DNA of 21,959 bases. It comes from CBDUQP01 sp965369385 (GTDB lineage Bacteria > Planctomycetota > Phycisphaerae > SM23-33). Both the position numbers and the translations under genes were made by a program. The notes under the pieces were generated by a model. That model was not told the DNA's origin and searched no databases. It was given only the letters and a program-made list of their open reading frames with translations. Positions 1-7,172 of this stretch are shown here, in pieces. Where the stretch lies: positions 1 to 21,959 of the forward strand of contig CBDUQP010000047.1 in assembly GCA_965369385.1 (NCBI GenBank). The letters are read 5' to 3'. The stretch's first letter is position 1; every line of letters starts with the position of its first letter.

Positions 1-19
1 AAAGCGTTGCATATGTTGC
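1..19 (+). repeat. short repeat, copy 1 (AAAGCGTTGCAT..)
   Basis: Nineteen bases at the window edge match positions 7016-7034 at 18 of 19 positions (AAAGCGTTGCATATGTTGC here, a T for the second A of ATATG there). Both copies start stretches of non-coding DNA rich in GTTGC and GCAAC. The left boundary is cut by the window. The nature of the repeat is unknown. Nothing else recognisable was seen between 20 and 276. Confidence 0.4.
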
Positions 20-276
20 ATTTTTCGGAAAACGCTCGCAATTTCGCGTCTCGATACAACGCGGCTGCGAAACAGACACTTACCGTTTACGAAACTTGCA
101 ACAACGCGGCAAATCGTCTGTGTTACACAATTGGGGCACATCTTTTTTTGATTTTTCAATCAGGGGCCGAGGTTTTGTCGAATCACCATCAACTCCCCCC
201 GCCGGCTGTCCTAAGCGCTGCAGATGGGTGATGAGTTAGAGAAACGATACCGCGGCGCGTTTGCCGCTGAGCACGG

Positions 277-867
277 TCATTCCAGTTGCGCAGTGCTTAT
301 TCGAACTCCCTCGGACGCTACGAACAGCACCATCTCCGCACCATCGGCCGGGGCGATCGCAATCCCAAACATCTTGCCCCGCGGACCGGCGGATGAAGTC
401 TCAAAACACCGAAGCTGCGCCTTGTCGCTGACGACAAGGCGTCCAAAGCCCTTCTCAAGCGATCTGCTTAACCACTCGGGAATAATACTGCTTGTGCACT
501 TATCCGGCAGCCACACCGTGTCTTTGGTAATGGTTTTGAGATCTGCCAAGGCACTCTCACGCATGGCATGGTCCTTGTACGTCATCGAGGCCACAGTTAC
601 CGATTTCATCGGTGGGGGGTACTTGACGGTATTGTCCATGGGAACCATATGAACAAGCTCCCACTTGCAGACCATGGGGTTTCCGGGAACATTCACGACC
701 GATTTGAGACCGAAAAGCGATGAAGACACGCTACCGGCATCTTTTGGCGTCTCCAATCCCTTCTTCCGGCCTCCCACACACAGCCAATCGAAAGAATAGA
801 CCGCCAAACCGGAAAGAATTGCCATAGACAGGAGCGCCGCAATCAATATCTTGTGCCACTTCTTCAT
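277..867 (-). CDS. membrane-anchored hypothetical protein
   Basis: I do not recognise the family of this 196-residue protein. Residues 1-6 are basic (MKKWHK) and are followed by a hydrophobic stretch to about residue 26, which reads as a signal anchor or an uncleaved signal peptide. No clear lipobox is present, although a Cys follows the segment at about residue 31. The rest is a soluble domain of about 160 residues with a few cysteines and no catalytic motif I can name. The start ATG overlaps the stop of a small upstream ORF as ATGA, and an AAGGGA sequence lies about 12 bases upstream, so translation may depend partly on coupling. It is probably a small envelope-exposed protein, but its function is unknown. 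Confidence 0.65.
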   Translation of the reverse strand: MKKWHKILIAALLSMAILSGLAVYSFDWLCVGGRKKGLETPKDAGSVSSSLFGLKSVVNVPGNPMVCKWELVHMVPMDNTVKYPPPMKSVTVASMTYKDHAMRESALADLKTITKDTVWLPDKCTSSIIPEWLSRSLEKGFGRLVVSDKAQLRCFETSSAGPRGKMFGIAIAPADGAEMVLFVASEGVRISTAQLE

Positions 868-1142
868 AACGTCAGAGATTCCCTTCTGAGCAACAAATCA
901 CAAATATTGGCCAGCTTCCCACAAGCGACGCAGACAACCACTACATCCTCATCCTCATGTTCGACCATACTTGGCTGGCGGCATGAACCGAGACCAGGAT
1001 AGCACAAAGAACAACTGCTCTGGCGAAATCGGCATTCACGTCCAGGCGTCATAAAGCCGATATTTACAGATAGATATCCTAATTCATAGACCATTATCCA
1101 AAAAATCCCGCAACAATCCGGCGGATAATCGGCGCGGGCCAC
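864..1142 (-). CDS. small cysteine-containing hypothetical ORF, start uncertain
   Basis: The open frame gives up to 92 residues from a GTG at 1142. Internal ATG codons at 1094 and 968 are equally possible starts. It ends in an ATGA overlap with the membrane-anchored gene at 277-867, the best argument that its 3' part is translated. The C-terminal third has an acidic patch (EHEDED) followed by VVVVCVACG, a CxxC-like pair that could bind metal. I recognise no family. The upstream half lies in the region divergent from the GH130 operon and may simply be promoter DNA. Confidence 0.3.
   Translation of the reverse strand: MARADYPPDCCGIFWIMVYELGYLSVNIGFMTPGRECRFRQSSCSLCYPGLGSCRQPSMVEHEDEDVVVVCVACGKLANICDLLLRRESLTL
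1059..1078. promoter_or_regulatory. imperfect palindrome upstream of GH130 genes
   Basis: GATAT and ATATC arms are separated by ten bases (GATATTTACAGATAGATATC), about 97 bases before the first GH130 start codon. The inner ACAGA resembles the spacer of the palindrome at 4821-4834 next to the GH13 promoter, so it may be an operator. This is weak pattern evidence only. Confidence 0.25.
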
Positions 1143-1174
1143 CGCCGGAGTGCACGGTACATGAGGAAAAGAGC

Positions 1175-2104
1175 ATGCTCAAGCGTGGACACGACATCAT
1201 AACACGCTGCAGCCACAATCCGCTTATCGGACTGGACGATGTCCCTTTCCGCTGTAGCGATATCTGGAATGCCGGCGTAACCATGTTCGAAGGCAAGTAC
1301 CTGTTGCTTGTAACAATCGAGACACTCGAAGGCCACTGCCGCATTCACCGCGCATTGAGCGATGACGGCGTTAATTTCGATGTGGACGCCGAACCGTTCA
1401 TGGCGCCGCTCAACTCCGGACCAAACGCGATGTATGAGAATGTCTCCGTGCGCGATGCCCGAATAACGCCACTGGATGACACATTCTACATAACCTATGC
1501 GGCAGAAGGTGATCATGGTCTGCGAGTGGGACTCTGCAAGACGCAAGACTTCCAGAACATCGAGCGTATGGGTTACCTTTCGCAGGTGGACGTCAAGAAC
1601 GGCATCCTGTTCCCCCAGAAGATCAATGGCAAGTATGCACTGCTCACACGCCCGGATGATCGCCAAAGCATCTGGCTTACGTTCTCTGAAGACCTTGAGT
1701 TTTGGGGAGAAGCGATAGAACTAATGACGCCGCGAGGCGGATACTGGGACTGCACCCGTATAGGATCGGCCTGCACGCCAATCGCAACCGACTGCGGCTG
1801 GCTGCTGATCTACTATGGAGAAAAGCACACAAGCGCCGGCCCGCTGGTTCGCCTGGGTGTGGCGATGCTTGATCTGAAAGACCCGTCGAAACTGCTGGCA
1901 CGCTCAAATGTGCCTATCCTTTCCCCGCGGGAAAGATACGAACGCATCGGCGATCTGCCCAACGTGGTCTTCTCTTGCGGCGCGTTTCTGCAAGAGACAA
2001 CGGTTGTCCTTTACTACGGAGCTTCGGACAGTTGCATCTGCAGAGGAACCGCCGATCTGAGCGATTTCTTCCAAATATGTGCCGACAGCAAGAAGGAGTT
2101 CTGA
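1175..2104 (+). CDS. GH130 family glycosidase/phosphorylase, divergent copy
   Basis: This 309-residue cytoplasmic protein has the length and motifs of the GH130 five-bladed propeller family, whose members phosphorolyse or hydrolyse beta-mannosides. It aligns along its whole length with the next gene (HNPLIGLDD versus QNPVLTLDD; FPQKING in both; SPRERYERIGD versus SPREDYERIGD), so the two are tandem paralogues. The proposed catalytic Asp (D94) is kept, but its surroundings differ: RDAR replaces the usual EDPR, and YYG replaces the usual YHG whose His is normally conserved. These changes suggest altered substrate or phosphate handling, or reduced activity. TGAGGA lies seven bases before the ATG. 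The stop sits one base before the ATG of the second GH130 gene, so the two are co-transcribed. No signal peptide is present. Confidence 0.85.
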   Translation: MLKRGHDIITRCSHNPLIGLDDVPFRCSDIWNAGVTMFEGKYLLLVTIETLEGHCRIHRALSDDGVNFDVDAEPFMAPLNSGPNAMYENVSVRDARITPLDDTFYITYAAEGDHGLRVGLCKTQDFQNIERMGYLSQVDVKNGILFPQKINGKYALLTRPDDRQSIWLTFSEDLEFWGEAIELMTPRGGYWDCTRIGSACTPIATDCGWLLIYYGEKHTSAGPLVRLGVAMLDLKDPSKLLARSNVPILSPRERYERIGDLPNVVFSCGAFLQETTVVLYYGASDSCICRGTADLSDFFQICADSKKEF

Positions 2105-2105
2105 T

Positions 2106-3041
2106 ATGTGCGCTACCGCCGGACGAGACCTTTTGCACCGCTACGAGCAGAACCCGGTCCTCACGCTCGACGATATCCCCTATCGGTGCAATACCGTGTT
2201 CAACGGGAGCCCCGTCAAAGTTGGATCGGACTACTTCCTGCTCATCCGCGTTGAGGGGCAGCAGGGCTATTCATTCTTCGCCCTCGCACGCAGCAACGAT
2301 GGCTATAGCTTCAAGGTTGACCCCGAACCATGCATGGTTCCAGCTCAGCAAGGTCCGTTTGCCGAATGGGAAGAGAACGGTATCGAAGACCCCCGAATAA
2401 CGTATATTGACGGAACATACTACTGCTTGTACACAACGTGCGGCCGTCACGGATACCGCATAGCAATTGCAACAACCGACGATTTTGAACACTACCAGCG
2501 TGTGGGATACGTCTCCGGACCAGGCAACAAAGACGGCGTCCTGTTCCCGCAGAAAATCAACGGGTTGTACGCCCGCCTTGACCGCCCCATCGGTAATGGC
2601 AGGGGCAGCATCTGGATATCGTACTCGCCGGACCTGCTGCACTGGGGACGAAGCGAATTTGTTATGGCGCCGCGAAGCCGCTATTGGGACAGTTTCCGCA
2701 TAGGCGCATCGGTTCCGCCAATACTCACCGAACATGGATGGCTGGAGATTTATCACGGAGTCAAGATGACGTCGGCCGGGCCTATCTACCGCGTCGGTAC
2801 CGTTATGCTCGACAAGGATAACCCCGCCAAGGTGCTGGGGCGCTCGCTTCAGCCGCTGCTTTCTCCCCGCGAAGACTACGAACGCATCGGAGACGTGGGC
2901 AACGTGGTATTCGCCTGCGGAGCGATTATTGAAGACGATGGCGAAACCAAGCTCTATTACGGCGGCGCCGATACCGCGATCTGCGTAGCCACCGGCCACA
3001 TAGACGATATCATAGCCTCAAGCATGGAAGAAAAATGTTGA
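2106..3041 (+). CDS. GH130 beta-mannoside phosphorylase-family protein
   Basis: This 311-residue protein is a typical GH130 member. The EDPRIT motif (D95 as catalytic acid), FPQKING, a DRP segment, YHG followed by GPIYRVG, and the LD..NPAKVLGRS run are all in the family order. Known GH130 enzymes convert beta-1,4-mannooligosaccharides or mannosyl-glucose plus phosphate to alpha-mannose-1-phosphate, and some are beta-1,2-mannosidases; the exact subfamily cannot be fixed by eye. The start is set at 2106 because AAGGAG lies seven bases upstream; a longer frame opens at 2079 inside the previous gene. It is the second gene of the GH130 pair and converges on the GH13 gene with only 16 bases between stops and no terminator hairpin. 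Confidence 0.9.
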   Translation: MCATAGRDLLHRYEQNPVLTLDDIPYRCNTVFNGSPVKVGSDYFLLIRVEGQQGYSFFALARSNDGYSFKVDPEPCMVPAQQGPFAEWEENGIEDPRITYIDGTYYCLYTTCGRHGYRIAIATTDDFEHYQRVGYVSGPGNKDGVLFPQKINGLYARLDRPIGNGRGSIWISYSPDLLHWGRSEFVMAPRSRYWDSFRIGASVPPILTEHGWLEIYHGVKMTSAGPIYRVGTVMLDKDNPAKVLGRSLQPLLSPREDYERIGDVGNVVFACGAIIEDDGETKLYYGGADTAICVATGHIDDIIASSMEEKC

Positions 3042-3057
3042 GTGAATCGCCCCTGAA

Positions 3058-4659
3058 TCACACGCGCCAGATGGCGGATGATTGACCTGGCATTGTTAGA
3101 TTGGCAGATTCGCAGTCTGGCGTCAGGCTGCATGCGGTCTCGATGAGAGCTTGGGGCGTATCGCTCGCGCAAGCGAGTTCAATTGAGGTCTCCACGGCAT
3201 CGCGGCCGGGATTGATCGCTACCACGATCCTGTCATCTCCATCCCGCCTGGCATACACAAACGGCAGCTCACCCTTGCGTGCGTGGATCACCTCAAACTC
3301 ACCATCTCCCGCCAAAGCTGCGTTCTCGTGACGAAGCGATATGAGCCGACGAATGAAGTTCAGCAGCGATTTTGAATCAGCTTCCTGCCTGGCCACCGTG
3401 GGCTTGCCCGGATCAGCGTCGATGGGCAAATACAGATCCTCGGACGTCCCTGTGGAGAACCCCGCATTGGGCGAATCGTCCCACTGCATCGGCGTGCGGC
3501 TGCCGGTGCGACTGTACCCGCCTTCCTTTGACGGAAGATTCTCGATATACCGCATACCGATCTCATCGCCGGCGTATATAGCGGGCACGCCGGGCATAGT
3601 CAGCAAGAACACAAACGCCAGACGCAATTGATCCTCGTCGCGCCCCATTGCAAGCCGCGGCAGATCGTGATTGCCACTCGGGATGGAGATATATCCCAGC
3701 CCCCGCGTAGCAGACAGATGCTTCAAGTACGGTTCGATGAACCTGCATATGTCGCCCGCGCCATCGGCATCGAAGAAGCTCCTGCCCATATCATCGAACA
3801 GCACGTTTCGACCCGGTTCAGCGCGAAAAAGCGTGGTGTACTCATCGCTATCGCAATGTAGCATGAAATCCATGTGGAAGCCGGCTGGTATCGACACTTC
3901 AGGATCTGACCACTCGGCTATGATGGCGGCATTGGGATAGTCCGCGTCGAGCATACTGCGGACATCAGCCCACAATGCGGTGATGCCTTTCTTGTCCGGA
4001 TCGTTCTTCACCAGCGAGCTGGCCATGTCCACGCGAAAACCGTCGCACCCCATATCAAGCCAGAACCGCATGATACCCTTGAGTTCCTCAAGCGTTGCCT
4101 TGCAGTCAGGATGATCCATGGGCAATTGCCACGGACAATCGGCATCGGGCTCGTAGTATCCGTAATTCAGGGCAGGCTGATGCCAGAAAAAGTTCGACAT
4201 GTACGTGCCGTTGCGCTCCGCATGCCCGTTGACAAACCCCTTTTCGCACTCCAGCCAGTTGCCGGTCCAGACGTACCTGCCGGCCAGGCCGTTGGCCTCG
4301 TGGCGGCTTGATTCCTTGAACCACTGGTGATCGATGGACGTATGCCCCGCTACCAGGTCCAGCATCACGCGAATACCGCGACGGTGGGCCTGCTTGAACA
4401 ATTCCTGCATGTCCTCGTTCGTACCGTAGCGCCCCGCCACCTTGCGAAAATCGCTCACATCGTATCCCGCATCTCGGAAAGGCGACTCGAAACACGGGTT
4501 CACCCACAGCAAATTGCAGCCGAGACCGTGAATATAGTCCAGCTTGGCAATTATGCCCGCAAGATCACCGATACCGTCAGCGTTAGTGTCGAGGAACGAC
4601 TGCGGATACACCTCGTACATCACCGCACTGCTCAACCAATCAGGGCTATTGCGTTTCAT
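3058..4659 (-). CDS. GH13 alpha-glucosidase-like alpha-amylase family protein
   Basis: This 533-residue protein has the (beta/alpha)8 alpha-amylase fold in oligo-1,6-glucosidase style. It opens with YEVYPQSF and a DTNADGIGDL loop (residues 14-33). Conserved regions follow in order: DLVAGH (101-106), GFRVD with nucleophile D211, IIAEW with acid/base E249, and SGNHD with D332. The late motif RTPMQWDDSPNAGFS (388-402) is typical of alpha-glucosidases, trehalose synthases and sucrose-acting relatives. Region I has Gly where Asn is common. A C-terminal beta domain completes a full-length enzyme. No signal peptide is seen, so it probably acts on imported alpha-glucosides in the cytoplasm. A longer frame opens at 4743, but homology begins at the ATG used here, 28 codons in. 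It is transcribed from the promoter at 4785-4813. The exact substrate is not predictable. Confidence 0.9.
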   Translation of the reverse strand: MKRNSPDWLSSAVMYEVYPQSFLDTNADGIGDLAGIIAKLDYIHGLGCNLLWVNPCFESPFRDAGYDVSDFRKVAGRYGTNEDMQELFKQAHRRGIRVMLDLVAGHTSIDHQWFKESSRHEANGLAGRYVWTGNWLECEKGFVNGHAERNGTYMSNFFWHQPALNYGYYEPDADCPWQLPMDHPDCKATLEELKGIMRFWLDMGCDGFRVDMASSLVKNDPDKKGITALWADVRSMLDADYPNAAIIAEWSDPEVSIPAGFHMDFMLHCDSDEYTTLFRAEPGRNVLFDDMGRSFFDADGAGDICRFIEPYLKHLSATRGLGYISIPSGNHDLPRLAMGRDEDQLRLAFVFLLTMPGVPAIYAGDEIGMRYIENLPSKEGGYSRTGSRTPMQWDDSPNAGFSTGTSEDLYLPIDADPGKPTVARQEADSKSLLNFIRRLISLRHENAALAGDGEFEVIHARKGELPFVYARRDGDDRIVVAINPGRDAVETSIELACASDTPQALIETACSLTPDCESANLTMPGQSSAIWRV

Positions 4660-4784
4660 CTCTATTCTACAGAACCTGTCAAATGCGTATCCAAACCCGC
4701 CGAAAATCCATAATCCCAGGCAGCAGCAACGATAATACAGCAAACATGCTCGCTACGCACAACCGATTACGGCGACGAACTTAT

Positions 4785-4813
4785 ATTATCGCAGAAATGC
4801 CCCAATCGGTCAA
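4785..4813 (-). promoter_or_regulatory. sigma70-type promoter for the GH13 gene
   Basis: On the minus strand TTGACC (4813-4808) and GATAAT (4790-4785) are separated by exactly 17 bases, each matching the consensus hexamer at five of six positions. It would start transcription about 120 bases before the GH13 ATG. Confidence 0.6.
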
Positions 4814-4820
4814 ATACTGT

Positions 4821-4834
4821 GATACAGACGTATC
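4821..4834. promoter_or_regulatory. palindromic putative operator
   Basis: GATAC-AGAC-GTATC is a perfect 5-bp inverted repeat with a 4-base spacer. It lies seven bases upstream of the -35 box of the GH13 promoter, a place where activators or repressors bind. A close copy (GATACAGACGCATC) occurs at 8839-8852. The cognate regulator is unknown. Confidence 0.4.
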
Positions 4835-5242
4835 TTGTCACTATCGATAACTATGTGTAAGTTTGGCCAGTCCGCCCGGCATGCGGATTTTGTGCCATCT
4901 TGGAAGTTGCCCCAATCCAGCTCGTTCGATGGCCGGCTGATCGTGCAAGCAACCCATCAGCCCCAATCGCTAACGCCTCGATTAGTGTCACCCGGCGAAC
5001 GGAAGACCGCCGGCAAAGCAAATGGCCCATCGAACACTCGACCTTTGAAAACCCTATAGGATTCAAAGTACACTACACACATTCGGATCGGGGCGGACCT
5101 CGGGCGACGGAAACACCGTGCAGCCTGCCGAAAGCCTCTCGACCGTGGGATGTACAAAATCAAAATGGCTATCAGTTTCACATCAGTTAGTCTGAAATAC
5201 TGTATGAGTCTTCTCCGCCCGTCTGGCATGAAGAGGACTGCC

Positions 5243-6658
5243 ATGCGAACTTGCGTACTTTTGCTCTTCCTCGTCGCTCTGCTCTCGCCCACGGCTGACG
5301 CAGCCGATGCGACCGATGCGCCGCTCAAGATCGGCTTTGCCTCGCGAAACCTTCTCTCCAAGATCAAAGGGCTTCCCCTGGCGGGGTACGGAAGACGTTT
5401 CAACCGGCCGAGCCAGGGTGTCCACGATCCGATCTTCGCCAAGTTCATGGTCCTGGAAACCCCCAAGACGCGCATGGCCATCATCACCCTCGATCTGGTC
5501 GGCGTGACCCTCAAGCTCCGCGAGGATCTGCAGCGGGTTATCACCGAGAGGGTTCCCCTCAAGCCGGATCAGGTTATCCTCGCAGCCACCCATACCCACG
5601 CAGGGTACGGCGCCCTGTCGCGCCCGTCGGGGAACATCGCCCTCAATACACTCATCTTTGCCACGTGCGGCCCCTTCAATAAAGACCTGTACGAGGAATT
5701 TCTCGGAAAACTGCGGAGCGGCCTCGAAGAGGCCTGGCGCACTCGCGCGCCGGCGAAACTGGGCGTGGGCCGCGTCGCAGAAGACGGCTTCCACTCGAAC
5801 CGCGGCGAAAAAGGGGGCGTCACCGATCCCGACCTGTACGTCATCAAGGTTACCGATCTCGCGGGGAAGCTCCAGGGCGTCCTCGTGAACTACGCAGCCC
5901 ATCCCACGTGCACGGGCAGCGATAACATGCTCGTGTCGGCCGACTTCCCGGGCGCCTTCCAGCGAACCTTCGAGAAGTCTCATCCCGGCGCAACGGCCCT
6001 TTTCACGAACGGATGCGTGGGGGATCAGAGACCGCGATGCCCCGAGCCGAATCAGGGTGGCTTCGACAAGGCTGAGAAGATAGGCCGTCTCATGGCCAAA
6101 CGGGTGGATGCCCTACAGAAGACCATCCACTGCACCTCCCCCGTGCAGGTCGGCTGCGAGACACGGCTTGTGGACATGCCGCGACCACCCAAAACCAAGG
6201 AACCGCTGAAATGGCTCATGGCACCGGAGCGGAGCTGCTTCCACCAGATCATTCTCGGCGATACGCTCATCATGAGCCTCCCCGGTGAACCCTGCGCCCA
6301 GATCGGCCTCGACCTGAAAGCGGCGGCGAAGAAGCGGGGGTTCAAACACGCCATTGTCTTCGGCCTGAGCGGCGACTATTGCGGATACTTCGTCCACCGA
6401 AATAGTTATGCCAAAACAGGCACTCATAGATACGAGAAGAACCAGAACTTCTACGGCGAGAGCGTAGTGGACTTCTTCCTCCGACTCCACATGGAAACCT
6501 TCGATCCCAAATCCCCCACGACGAACCCCAGCCGACCCGGTCCCGCGAGAACAAAATCGGCGGAGACGAATCAGAGACGCACTGCCGCACATCCCGTGCC
6601 ACCGCGAACAGACCAACCACCAATCACGGCTCCAAAAACCGCCGATTCGCGATTTTGA
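5243..6658 (+). CDS. exported neutral/alkaline ceramidase-family protein
   Basis: This 471-residue protein matches the neutral/alkaline non-lysosomal ceramidase N-terminal domain family, zinc amidohydrolases that in characterised members cleave N-acyl-sphingosine. Motifs visible are THTHAGYG (H117 and H119, zinc region), NYAAHPT (H220) and NGCVGDQRP (oxyanion/Asp loop), followed by SLPGEP and GLSGDYCGY. Residues 1-20 form a signal peptide ending ADA, so it acts in the periplasm or outside. It lacks the C-terminal immunoglobulin-like domain of full ceramidases, and its last 45 residues are a Pro/Thr/Lys-rich low-complexity tail. The ATG at 5243 is preferred to those at 5150 and 5228 because AGAGGA lies five bases upstream and the signal peptide follows directly. 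In planctomycetes the true substrate of such proteins is unproven. Confidence 0.85.
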   Translation: MRTCVLLLFLVALLSPTADAADATDAPLKIGFASRNLLSKIKGLPLAGYGRRFNRPSQGVHDPIFAKFMVLETPKTRMAIITLDLVGVTLKLREDLQRVITERVPLKPDQVILAATHTHAGYGALSRPSGNIALNTLIFATCGPFNKDLYEEFLGKLRSGLEEAWRTRAPAKLGVGRVAEDGFHSNRGEKGGVTDPDLYVIKVTDLAGKLQGVLVNYAAHPTCTGSDNMLVSADFPGAFQRTFEKSHPGATALFTNGCVGDQRPRCPEPNQGGFDKAEKIGRLMAKRVDALQKTIHCTSPVQVGCETRLVDMPRPPKTKEPLKWLMAPERSCFHQIILGDTLIMSLPGEPCAQIGLDLKAAAKKRGFKHAIVFGLSGDYCGYFVHRNSYAKTGTHRYEKNQNFYGESVVDFFLRLHMETFDPKSPTTNPSRPGPARTKSAETNQRRTAAHPVPPRTDQPPITAPKTADSRF

Positions 6659-6931
6659 AGCGTTTACTAAGTTAAGCGTCCCCCGATTCCTGATCTGATG
6701 AAACGAAAAGTTGATCTTGAATAAACCGGGAATAGAGCGGAACAAAGCGGGACAGTGTGGCTGTTGTTTCGTCTTTCTCTGGCGGCCGCGAGGGTTTTGC
6801 ATTTTCAGGCGGATGCGACGATTCAGGCGTGTTTCGAGCTTGCTTATGAACAGGACGGGCGCGAATCGGGCGAGAACGGCCGGGTGGACCCTCCTTCGGC
6901 GGACAGGCCCTACGAAAGCGCGCAGTCATCT

Positions 6932-6968
6932 ACATACTGACCGCGGCTGTGGATTTGGATGCAGGTAA
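6932..6968 (+). repeat. dispersed 37-bp repeat, copy 1
   Basis: This segment, starting ACATACTGACC and ending GGATTTGGATGCAGGTAA, matches the reverse complement of 19565-19601 at 32 of 37 positions. Weaker similarity seems to continue on both sides, through about 7000. Read in one frame, both copies give ILT-x-A-x-DLDAG, and most differences are at codon positions one or three, hinting at an old coding fragment. Confidence 0.5.
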
Positions 6969-7015
6969 TTTGGCGATAAATATTTTCGGTGGCTGAATTA
7001 TGCAAACAACTTCTA

Positions 7016-7034
7016 AAAGCGTTGCATTTGTTGC
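7016..7034 (+). repeat. short repeat, copy 2 (AAAGCGTTGCAT..)
   Basis: Matches positions 1-19 at 18 of 19 bases in the same orientation. It lies 130 bases left of the IS target duplication. Confidence 0.4.
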
Positions 7035-7163
7035 GTGTTTTGGCCCAAACGTCAGCTTGCACGTTTGCGTTGCACCCTTTTACAACAACAACACTTACGC
7101 CTCCGCAAGAATGCAAAATGATGGAAATTGGGTTTACGCAACACCTCTGAAAGCAAAATTCCC

Positions 7164-7172
7164 AATGTATTT
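7164..7172 (+). repeat. target-site duplication, left copy
   Basis: AATGTATTT occurs directly outside the left inverted repeat and again at 8680-8688 outside the right one. Nine bases fits the usual target duplication size of IS4-family elements, though the two outermost bases could instead belong to the ends of the element. Confidence 0.75.

Larger units (their letters stand above)
4660..5242. other. divergent intergenic region, GH13 / ceramidase-like
   Basis: No convincing gene lies in this 583-base stretch. Its left part holds the minus-strand promoter (4785-4813) and the adjacent palindrome (4821-4834). A 7-bp inverted repeat (CTTTGAA at 5043-5049, TTCAAAG at 5062-5068) has no T-tract and is not a clear terminator. 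The remaining open frames show no recognisable protein. Confidence 0.6.
6659..7163. other. gene-poor region left of the insertion sequence
   Basis: About 500 bases without a supported gene. A short frame at 6755-6940 (61 residues) shows no recognisable family. The stretch contains one copy each of two dispersed repeats, at 6932-6968 and 7016-7034, plus GTTGC-rich DNA up to the IS target site. It may be decayed mobile or coding DNA. Confidence 0.5.

Noticed and set aside
5043..5068. Hairpin CTTTGAA/TTCAAAG as a terminator or riboswitch
   Set aside because: The stem has only seven mostly A-T pairs and no T-run follows it.
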